DNA from: Fonticula alba
Taxonomy: Eukaryota; Opisthokonta; Rotosphaerida; Fonticulaceae
Length of the DNA: 27,371 nucleotides
Assembly (NCBI RefSeq): GCF_000388065.1
Contig: NW_009242976.1
Coordinates: 441,610-468,980, forward strand
Direction: 5' to 3'
In this document: positions 20,157-27,371 of the stretch, piece after piece
Layout: every line of letters begins with the position of its first letter
How positions within the stretch are numbered: position 1 is the first letter of the stretch
Translations under genes and position numbers: made by a program
The notes under the pieces: generated by a model
The model's database searches: none
Seen by the model: the letters and a program-made list of their open reading frames with translations, nothing else
Told to the model about the DNA's origin: nothing

Positions 20157-20236
20157 TCAACGCGCATCCCACCGGATGGTGTAATTAACGGGCGGGTTAG
20201 TTGGCATCTGGTAGGGGTCCGGCTGCCGGCGGTCAA
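20157..20236 (-). CDS. Candidate terminal exon of an unknown minus-strand gene
   Basis: In the minus strand a possible acceptor (ggcgtccacag, ending 20237) is followed by an open phase ending in TGA at 20157. The peptide (DRRQPDPYQMPTNPPVNY then TIRWDAR) has a balanced composition quite unlike the Arg/Pro/Gly shadows nearby. The frame stays open upstream to about 20423. The nearby GT repeat (20529-20553) reads as AC on this strand, the orientation seen in proven introns. I recognise no family and see no clear start. The neighbouring minus frame reads QQQAAIFEELPRSREAEG, up to a GTGAGC donor-like site, and competes with it. Confidence 0.25.
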
Positions 20237-20528
20237 CTGTGGACGCCAGCCAGTGCGCCGAGGTGGGGCCCGGGCTTGTGAGTGCTTCCCCGGGGCCCGG
20301 GCTGGGCCGGAATGAGCCGGACCCCGGCACTGGGGGACTCTTCGATCGACATTGACACTTGGCGCTTCTTGCGGCATGGGGACCGGAGCGGGAAAGGGAG
20401 CGCCCAAAGAAGAGCAACAGCAAAAGGGAACGCCCGCATCACCGGCCCGCATCTCGCTCGCCCCGCAGGTCTCCATCGCCCCAGGGGTAACTTTCCTTTT
20501 TGGGCGTGCTCTCTGCGGTGCGGGCCGG

Positions 20529-20553
20529 GTGTGTGTGTGTGTGTGTGTGTGTG
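20529..20553 (+). repeat. (GT)n microsatellite
   Basis: About twelve GT units between CPT1 and ATG4. The orientation is opposite to the AC repeats found within plus-strand introns. Confidence 0.95.
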
Positions 20554-20923
20554 CATGCGGGGGGCGGGCGACAAGATGCGCGCGACATGTAAACATGCGC
20601 GAGTCCAGTCTCACGCCTGTACCCCCTGGGAGGGGCGCCTGCCGAGGATAGTTGCGGTGGTTTGTCCTACTTTTACCCCGCGGTACGAACACTCATACGC
20701 GGCCGCCCTGCCCCGGCCTCAGGCCAGGCCTTTCTTGTAGATCCTCTCCTCGCCGCCACTCTCCTTCCTTCTCCCCTCCCCCCCCCCCTCCCTCCTCTGC
20801 AATTGCCCTTCCTCGGCTATCCGCGCAGATACCCTTCCCCCTTTGCACATCCCCACTGCCGGCACACGCTCATACACTTGGAGTACCCATTGCCACCCAC
20901 CCACCCACCCACGTCCACGCATC

Positions 20924-23207
20924 ATGTTCCGATCTGCCATCATGGCCCGGGACCCGCCATCCAATGTGGCCAGCGGCACACTGCTTGGCAAGCCCTTTCC
21001 TTTTCGCATCCCCTTCGCGCCGGAGGCCCCGTCCTTGGATCACCAGGTTGGGACCCCGTTCGAGTCGCCGGCCCTTACACATCGGCCTCCTCGGCCAGAG
21101 TCTCGGGACGATGATGATGACGATTCCGAGGGGTTCTCCACCATCGACGTGGGCCAGTTCCAAGGCCGCGCCGCCCACGCCGAGCGTATGTCCATCCTGG
21201 GCTGCTGGAATGAGTATGGCCAGGCCCTGCGGTCGTTGATCTGGCTGTCCTATCGGTCGGGTACGTGACAGCACATCTAGTGCACACACACACACACACA
21301 CACACACATGTATTTACACATGATGCCATACACACATGCTCATGCCTGCTGCTCGACTTGCCTGCCTGGTGGAATTTGACTGCCATCATCACTCACCCGC
21401 TTTCATCAATGGCAGGCTTCCAGGATGCCAATCGCACGCAGCGCATCACGGATGCCGGCTGGGGCTGCATGTACCGTGTCATTCAGATGGTCCTTGCCAA
21501 CACCCTTCGCCGCCGGATTCTTGGCGACGGTGCGCCACATCGCTCATGTCGTCACCTTTCGCCCCCCCCCCCCCCCCCCCCTGCCCCGAAACAAGTATCT
21601 CACACACCGGTGCCCCTATGGGCTCAAGACTGGCGCCCGGGCTACAATGTTGAGAAAACCCTTCGCAAGTACCGACAGGTTCGTGGCTGATCACTGCCTT
21701 CCTCACCCCGGCGCCTCTCTATCGGCCTATTCCTCTATCCCCCGCTTCCTCCTGCCACTGCCGCTTCTCCTTCCTCCCCCGCTTCCTCTGCTTCTCTCCT
21801 GTCTCTTCTTGCCCTTCTGTGTGTGTGTGTATGCTGACACTGGATTGGTGTCTATGCCTCCCCCTTTTTTGTCCAGATTCTGGCCCTCTTTGCCGATTGC
21901 CACGACTCTCTCGATCACAGGTTTGCCCCCTTCTCCATGCAGGCCCTCACGAGCCTGGCCTACTCGCGATCGATCCCGGTCAATGGCTGGATCGGACCGC
22001 ACTTCGCGTCGACCCTCATCCGGTAAGCCCGACCTCTGCCCAACTTTTGCCTCCCGGCCTGGTCGATGTTCCTTCTGCTGACAGATTCTCCCATTCCGCC
22101 AGCGACCTGCAACCCAAGCAAGATTGCATCCGTCTCAAGGTGTATGTCGGTACCGAAGGGACCATCATCCAATCTGAAGTCCATGCCCTTTTTGAGGAGG
22201 ACCGCCAAGCTATGCTTGCCTTGGGGGTTGCCTCGAGACAATCCTCCTCGATGGACGAGACCATCAGCTCGACCCCGGTGTCTCCCTCGCCGTCTGGATC
22301 ACTGCAGGCGCCGATTGATGTCGAACTGCCCGAGTGTGGTGTTCTCATTCTCCTGCCACTGAAGCCGGACCTGAGCTGCATCCGCCCCGACATCTTTGAG
22401 CACATGAAGGTGCGTTGGAAGGCGTCGCAGCTGCCCTCCCCCTTCTCTTCTTGTGGCACATGACTCATCCATCCCATCTTCCCTCCCCCTTTCAAAAAAA
22501 AAATAGGCCTGCCTCCTCATGCCACAGTCGATGGGGATCGTCGGGGGTCGGCCGAATCTGGCGCACTTTATCGTCGGCATGGAGGGTACGTGCACGCTGC
22601 TGCCATGCCTGTGCGCGCTTGCACTGCCGCACCTGCCCCCCTCAACTAATCCAACATTCCAAATGGGCTTCTGCACCACTGCCTCCCTCCCTCCCTGACC
22701 TGGTGGCCTGCCCATGCCCGAACCTCAGGCGAGAACTTCACTTTCCTAGACCCACACACTACGCAGGTGGCCTTGAAGTTCCCGACGGAGCTACATTCTG
22801 TCCCGGAGCGGGTACGCTTCCCCCGTTCCTTTTCCCTCCCTGGCCCTTGCTGTTGCTGCTGCTGCTGCTGCTGCTCGTCACACCCCCTGCTAATGCTGGC
22901 TGCCTCGCAACACACCCGCCCACACACGCTGTGGAGATAGTATTTCTCCAGTTATCACACTTCGGCCATTCAGCTGCTGCACTACTCGAAGTTCGATCCG
23001 AATTTCGCCGTGGCCTTCTACTGCGCCACGCAGCGTGACTTTGCTGATCTGACCGATCGGCTGGCGGAACGCGCCCGGCACAGCCCGGACTTTTTCCTTC
23101 GCGTGCTGGCCCAGGCCCCGCCTGAGGAAAATATCTCCATCAAGGTGGAGACCAGCATGGATTCCAGTGACGACGAGCTCCTCCTCCTGGATATCAATCC
23201 CACCTAG
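20924..23207 (+). CDS. ATG4: ATG4 cysteine protease, ATG8 processing (466 aa, 8 exons)
   Basis: Cytosolic C54-family protease that trims the ATG8/LC3 precursor to expose its C-terminal Gly, and later removes ATG8 from phosphatidylethanolamine. Exons: 20924-21260, 21416-21529, 21629-21678, 21877-22022, 22085-22409, 22507-22585, 22729-22811, 22941-23207; every phase agrees. Catalytic Cys130 lies in TDAGWGCMYR. Asp358 and His360 lie in FLDPHTTQ, which sits after PQSMGIVGGRPNLAHFIVG. APFSMQAL and the NGWIGPHFAST segment are also typical, and SSYHTSAIQLLHYSKFDPNF matches the conserved YHT..DP block. The length suits the family (about 390-500). The Asp-rich N-terminal stretch (about residues 65-70) and acidic C-terminus (SSDDELLLLDI) are low-complexity. 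The C-terminus resembles the place where ATG4B has an LC3-interacting motif, but lacks the aromatic residue. The start could instead be the second ATG at 20942, which has better context. Confidence 0.95.
21283..21308 (+). repeat. (CA)n microsatellite in ATG4 intron 1
   Basis: About thirteen CA units just after the donor GTACGT in the 155-base first intron. Confidence 0.95.
21562..21581 (+). repeat. Homopolymer C run in ATG4 intron 2
   Basis: 20 C in the 99-base second intron (21530-21628), about 45 bases before its acceptor ggctcaag. Confidence 0.9.
22849..22875 (+). repeat. (CTG)n triplet repeat in ATG4 intron 7
   Basis: About nine TGC/CTG units in the 129-base intron between the DPH-containing exon and the last exon. 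Confidence 0.9.
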
Positions 23208-23273
23208 GCATTTGTGCTATTCTCCTCGGGTCATGCAAGCGAGAAACCGGGCGGGAATGGCGAAGAAGCCGGG

Positions 23274-23289
23274 CCCCCCCCCCCCCCCC
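23274..23289 (+). repeat. Homopolymer C run
   Basis: 16 C about 70 bases past the ATG4 stop codon, in the presumed 3' UTR. Confidence 0.9.
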
Positions 23290-23557
23290 TGGCACAAGTA
23301 TCACCCTTCTCCGGGAAGCGTGGCCCCTGAAAAGGGGAATACACGTTGCGTTTGTTCCCTTTCACTGGTTCGTCGCGCCTGAAAGAGGGACAGAGGAGGG
23401 GCGGGGCGGTCCCCAACATGCACATGCCCAGGGAGGTGCCGTGACCGGAGAGGGGCGGGCGAGGGCATATTCGTTCATCTTTCGCCTTGAGCCGATTCGA
23501 CTGACCCCCTTTCCGCCAGGGGTCCCTGCTAGGATGCATTTCGCCATTTGTCGGGGG

Positions 23558-23560
<3 letters not shown>

Positions 23561-23592
<32 letters not shown>

Positions 23593-23624
23593 AGAGAGAG
23601 AGAGAGAGAGAAAGAAAGAGAGAG
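23561..23624 (+). repeat. Compound (GT)n-(GA)n microsatellite
   Basis: About fourteen GT units, then a CG step, then about seventeen GA-type units with AAAG interruptions. On the minus strand this is a CT tract followed by an AC tract. Confidence 0.95.
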
Positions 23625-23896
23625 CGGAGGTGGCTAGTCACTGCACAGGGCGAGGCCCTGTTTGCGGGCCCTCCCGGCCGGACAACAAGACCAAGCTGTT
23701 TGAATGCCCTGTTCGTTGGCACCAGACATTGTCACTCCCTCCCCCTCGGCCCCCTGCCTCCCTCTCCCGACGGGCTGAACTTGGGGCCCCTCTCTTGCCT
23801 TTGCATTGCCGCCAGCGTTGTGGTCTACCTTTTTTGGATGGCCGCACTTTCCCCTGCCAGGCATCACCGAGGAAGCGTGAAAGCCCGGGGGCTGGA

Positions 23897-23906
23897 AATA
23901 AATAAA
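23897..23906 (+). terminator. Tandem AATAAA poly(A) signals
   Basis: Two overlapping AATAAA hexamers in an otherwise GC-rich region, about 690 bases past the ATG4 stop. They are the only clear plus-strand candidates for ATG4 polyadenylation in this gap; the distance is long. Confidence 0.4.
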
Positions 23907-24854
23907 CGTGGCCCGGCCGCCTGGCGCCGCTGGCGTATTCGCTCGGGAAAAGCACGACCACAGCCAGGGAAGCACAGCAGAGGGGTGTCCACAAGGCACG
24001 GGGGGCAGGGGGGGGGGGAGTGCCGCGGGCGCTCTTAACCAGCCGCCAGAGTCGAAAGGGGACAGATGGGCATGCGGGTGGCACGGCGCTGCAAGGGGGG
24101 TCGATCGGTGGCAACGCGGGGGTCCCCCCGCAGATGGGACAGGCCCGGCGCGCTGCTTGGTCCCCGCGGCGCAGGGGGCGTGCGCCGGAGAACCCAACTG
24201 CTGGCGGGCACGGCGCCCGCGGACAGGGCGCCCTCCTCGCGCACCGATGGCACCCCCGGCCAGTCTGCGTGCCAGCGGCGGGTGCGTTCACAGGCAGGGT
24301 CGACGCTGGGGCGGGCGGGGGGGGAGGGGGGCGCCGCTGGGTCTTTGCCGTGGGGGCGAACGATTGCGTCCACACAGCGGACTCGCAGGTGCCCCCCTTG
24401 CAGCGGCGGAGGCATGACCTTCGGTGTGTCCCCCCCTCGAGAAAGTCCGGCGGGGGGCCGGGGGCAAAAGAGCGGGGCCCGGCGGCGCCCCGCCCATGTT
24501 GGCGCCGGGGATCTGATTCACCCCCACGCCCCCTCAGCCTCCGGGGGCAAGGTGTCAGGCTGGGAGTTGCATGCCGTGGGCGCCCCCTTCGGCTCCCCGG
24601 CGGCAGGGGGGACGCCCGGGCGAGATCGCACGCCCACCACCTTGGCATGAGGGTGGCGACAGCATCGAGCTCTCATGCCCAAGCCGTCAATCGCCGTTGC
24701 CCAGCCCCAGACCAAAGAGCCGCCCTGACAGCTCACACCGCTGTGTGGTGCTCCCCATCTGCTCGCCTCAGCCCCTCTCCGCCCCGCTTCTCCTCCCTTC
24801 ACCCGCCCACCTCCTACCCACCTCCCTCCCCCTCCCCCTGCCTCTCCTCCAACC

Positions 24855-25746
24855 ATGGTCAACCAGGACCTTGTCTACACCCCGATCGAGAAGATCCCCT
24901 CGGTATGTGCCCTCCTCCCTGGGGCCAGGCCTCCTCCCCTCCTTTGCCGCTCTCCGCCGATCCCGCCGCACGGTCGACATGCTCACACGCATCCCCCCCT
25001 CTCCCCGTTCGCCTCCCTCTGCCGTGCAGATTGTCCGCTGTGCCCGGACGGCCTTCGACACGGGCCGCATTCGGTCGCTGGACTATCGCCGCAAGCAGCT
25101 CCGCCAGCTGGCTGCCCTGATCGATGTACGCCCTCAAGCTCCTCGCCGTCGGCGCCCCTCCTCTCTCCGTCGCACCCCTCTGCCGCTCCTGCTATACGAC
25201 CCCCCTGACCCCCTTACCTCCCCCACCTATGCAGGAGAACCGCGAGGCCCTGAACGCCGCGCTTCTGGCCGATCTGCGCAAGTGCCCGAACGAGGCTCAG
25301 ATGTGCGAGTACATGACCGTCAAGAATGACATCGCCGATGCGCTTCTCAGTATGTGCCAATGCCATCTCCCCTCTTGCCCCGTACCCGATGCGCGGCTGT
25401 CCTCTCCTTTGCTCTCCTCTCCCACGCTATTAACACCCCCCCCCCCTTTCTCTCGCCCTCATACACACAAACACACACACACACACATAGACCTTGAGAA
25501 GTGGGCTGCCCCGCAAGCTGTGGCCAAGACCCCGGCGCAGATGTTCAACCGCATGCAGATCCGCAAGGACCCCCTCGGTGTGGTGCTGATCATTGGCGCC
25601 TGGAACTACCCCTTCGCCCTGACCATTGGCCCGCTGGTGGGCGCCATCGCCGCTGGTAATGCGGCCATCATCAAGCCCTCGGAGGTGTGTCACAATATCA
25701 CGCACTGCGGGATGCGGGGACGCAGGCACACACACACGCACACACG

Positions 25747-25782
<36 letters not shown>

Positions 25783-27348
25783 AAGGCATGCAAATGGGCC
25801 CCTATCTGACCGGTCTTCTCTTCCCAACATGGACTAGATCTCGGCCAACATTGCTCGGGTCATCGGCGACCTGATGCCCAAGTACCTGGATAGCGACGCC
25901 TACATTGTGGTGAATGGCGGCAAGGATGAGACCACTGCCCTGCTGCAGGAGCGCTTCGACCACATCTTCTACACCGGCAGCGGTGTTGTCGGTCGGATCG
26001 TGATGGCCGCCGCCGCCAAGCACCTGACCCCGGTCACCCTGGAGCTGGGTGGCAAGAGGTGCGCCCTCTTCTTCCTCCTCTGCCGTCTACAAGGCGGCGT
26101 CTTCTTCCTGCTGGGTGCTCACGCTCCACCGGTTCCGGGATTCTGACTCGCCCCGCCCCTCAGCCCGACTTTCGTCGATGCCAATGTCGATCTTGGTGCC
26201 GCTGCGCGGTCGATCGTTTGGGGCCGCTTCCTGAACGCCGGCCAGACGTGCATTGCCCCCGACTACATCCTCACCTACGCCTCAGTGAGGGTACGCATGG
26301 GGTCCCGCCACCTGGCGCCCGCATTCGCACATGCATATGGCTTTGTGCCCGAATGGGTGGCAGCCACCGTGATACCGACCGCGTATACTGACCTCGCCCC
26401 TGCATGTGCCTCGCTTGCTGTCTTCATTTGTTGACATGCGAATGCGTGCATACGTCCGCGCCCATACACACACACACATTTATATATATAAATGCACATA
26501 GGACAAGCTTGTCCGCGAGCTGAAGAAGGCCATCACCGAGATGTTTGGCGAGGACCCGCAGCGCTCGCCGGCCTACTGCCGCATTGTCAACCAGAGTACG
26601 TTTGTTGCCGCCCATAAAACGCGACACACACATACATACATACATACCTACACACAGGCCTCGCCAAATACTTCGCCGTGCGCATTCTGACATCGTCTCC
26701 CCCCCCCCCCCCCCCTCCCGGCTCCTCCTTTGCTGGCACCACAAACAGATCACTTCAACCGCGTGCGCCAGCTGATTCCCTCGGCCGGTGTGGTGATCGG
26801 TGGTGAGACCGACGAGGCCGATCTCTACATCGCCCCCACGGTCATTGTCGATGTGAACCCCGAGCAGCCCATCATGAAGGAGGAGGTACGCCCACTCCCC
26901 GTGTCAAAAACCCACTCCTCTCCCAGCCCCGCCCTGCTGCGGCCGGCTCTCCCGAGGCCCTCCCTCGCCGGGCCCTTTTCTGCGACACCCCCTTGCTGAC
27001 AGGCTGCGTGTGCATTTCGACAGATCTTCGGCCCTCTTCTTCCGATTATGGTGGTGGACAGCCCCGATCAGGCCATTCGCTTCATCAACTCCCGGTATGC
27101 ACCCCCCCTTCCCCGTGCCCGAGCTAATCCCCCGCCCTGGTGGGTGTCCCTGCACGAAAGAATCCCCCGAGACCTAACTCCCCCCCTCCCTCCCTCTCTC
27201 CTATGCTCTTGTGCTGCTCACACTCGGTGCAGTGACAAGCCCCTCGCCCTCTATTGCTTCAGTGGCACCAGCTCCGTCATTGAGCGCTTCGCCACGGAGA
27301 CCTCCTCCGGTGGCTTTGTCGGCAATGACGTGGTCACCCACTTTGCCA
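24855..27348 (+). CDS. Aldehyde dehydrogenase, ALDH3 / fatty aldehyde type (10 exons, 3' end missing)
   Basis: NAD(P)-dependent oxidation of aldehydes to acids; ALDH3-type enzymes favour medium- and long-chain or aromatic aldehydes and are often membrane-associated. Exons: 24855-24902, 25030-25125, 25235-25349, 25491-25684, 25838-26058, 26164-26290, 26502-26595, 26749-26885, 27024-27094, 27233-27348; phases agree throughout. Motifs in order are [43 protein letters not shown] (cofactor loop), LELGGK (general-base Glu, about 220) and [11 protein letters not shown] (catalytic Cys, about 254). Then come the late-domain blocks [20 protein letters not shown] and ETSSGG. ALDH3 enzymes lack the N-terminal extension of ALDH1/2, and so does this one. 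About 406 residues are visible. The last exon ends at a GTGCGT donor (27349), so one or more exons with the GFGGxGxSGxG-type region and any C-terminal anchor lie outside the window. Confidence 0.96.
25436..25487 (+). repeat. C run and (CA)n repeat in ALDH intron 3
   Basis: 11 C followed by a pyrimidine tract and about eleven CA units, ending next to the acceptor acacatag of the 141-base intron (25350-25490). Confidence 0.9.
25726..25782 (+). repeat. Compound (CA)n-(TA)n microsatellite in ALDH intron 4
   Basis: CA/CG units followed by about ten TA units in the 153-base intron (25685-25837). Pure AT repeats are conspicuous in so GC-rich a window. Confidence 0.95.
26466..26491 (+). repeat. (CA)n-(TA)n repeat in ALDH intron 6
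   Basis: Short CA units and then TA units, just before the acceptor gcacatag of the 211-base intron (26291-26501). It has the same CA-then-TA order as in intron 4. Confidence 0.9.
26699..26715 (+). repeat. Homopolymer C run in ALDH intron 7
   Basis: 17 C in the 153-base intron (26596-26748), about 30 bases before the acceptor caaacag. Confidence 0.9.
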
Positions 27349-27371
27349 GTGCGTAGCGAGTCTCCCCCCCC

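Larger units (their letters stand above)
19557..20923. other. Gap between CPT1 and ATG4
   Basis: It holds the CPT1 3' UTR (an AC repeat at about 19623-19637, GCAT repeats, and a weak ATAAAA near 19838 but no AATAAA). It also holds the ATG4 upstream region, with a GT microsatellite at 20529-20553 and a pyrimidine-rich leader at about 20745-20850. A weak minus-strand exon candidate lies at 20157-20236. No other gene is supported. Confidence 0.55.
23208..24854. other. Gap between ATG4 and the ALDH gene
   Basis: It holds the ATG4 3' flank and the ALDH leader. There is a C run at 23274-23289, a compound GT/GA microsatellite at 23561-23624, two overlapping AATAAA sites at 23897-23906, and a G run at 24008-24018. 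A strongly pyrimidine-rich stretch (about 24760-24850) leads to the ALDH ATG. A 336-codon minus-strand frame (24648-23638) has no recognisable motif and is Pro/Arg-rich. I take it as GC-driven, although the repeat orientation here would fit minus-strand transcription. Confidence 0.55.

Noticed and set aside
20129-20172. An apparent N-terminal MGCALSR, a myristoylation/palmitoylation-like start
   Set aside because: The first codon is GTG, not ATG, so the glycine would not be N-terminal in a eukaryote.
23165-23204. Canonical LC3-interacting motif at the ATG4 C-terminus
   Set aside because: The acidic SSDDELLLLDI segment lacks the required aromatic residue (W/F/Y) at the motif's first position.
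23638-24648. A 336-codon minus-strand frame between ATG4 and ALDH
   Set aside because: It is Pro/Arg-rich and runs through a homopolymer. It has single CPIC and CHRC-like pairs but no zinc-finger spacing. Probably GC-driven.
1-27371. tRNA, rRNA or spliceosomal snRNA genes
   Set aside because: I looked for a T-loop (GGTTCRA), cloverleaf arms and the conserved U6 core and found none. A covariance-model scan would be decisive.

Overview
This is a strongly GC-rich eukaryotic nuclear window. The protein genes are cut by many short spliceosomal GT..AG introns (roughly 60-340 bases), all inferred here by matching exon phases and conserved protein motifs. There is no bacterial layout: no operons and no Shine-Dalgarno sites. 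The gene set (a CPT1 with its two membrane segments, ATG4, seipin, an ALDH3-type dehydrogenase and an ATF2-like bZIP protein) suits an opisthokont or a close protist relative. A GC-rich nucleariid such as Fonticula is my best guess, but that is inference, not something the sequence proves.

Layout, left to right. (1) Bases 1-158: an intron end and a possible short last exon of a plus-strand gene that converges on the next gene. (2) 463-6485, minus strand: a very large bZIP transcription factor, four exons, about 1782 residues, mostly low-complexity sequence. A poly(A) signal lies at 165-170. (3) 6486-9694: a repeat-rich stretch with no gene I can support. (4) 9695-13869, minus strand: a seipin homologue, seven exons in my model, about 1100 residues with long N- and C-terminal extensions. 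(5) 13870-16359: an intergenic stretch with two weak minus-strand coding candidates and the 5' leader intron of the next gene. (6) 16360-19556, plus strand: carnitine O-palmitoyltransferase 1 (CPT1), five coding exons, 799 residues. (7) 19557-20923: intergenic, with one weak minus-strand exon candidate. (8) 20924-23207, plus strand: ATG4 cysteine protease, eight exons, 466 residues. (9) 23208-24854: intergenic. (10) 24855 to the window end, plus strand: aldehyde dehydrogenase of the ALDH3 / fatty aldehyde dehydrogenase type, ten exons visible, with the 3' end outside the window.

Four neighbouring genes touch lipid handling: seipin (lipid-droplet biogenesis at the ER), CPT1 (entry of long-chain acyl groups into mitochondria), ATG4 (processing of lipid-conjugated ATG8) and ALDH3 (fatty aldehyde oxidation). 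Whether this is more than chance is open.

I did not find a clear undescribed system. The best second-look signals are these: 5' splice sites with G always at +5 and usually C at +4; homopolymer C runs that lie on the sense strand of genes; an ATF2-like bZIP whose DNA-contact helix is split by an intron; a CPT1 that keeps Glu3 but has Arg in place of the His5 used in malonyl-CoA control; and three short coding-looking islands in the gaps. Exon models for CPT1, ATG4 and ALDH are firm. Those for the ends of seipin and for the last bZIP intron are provisional.
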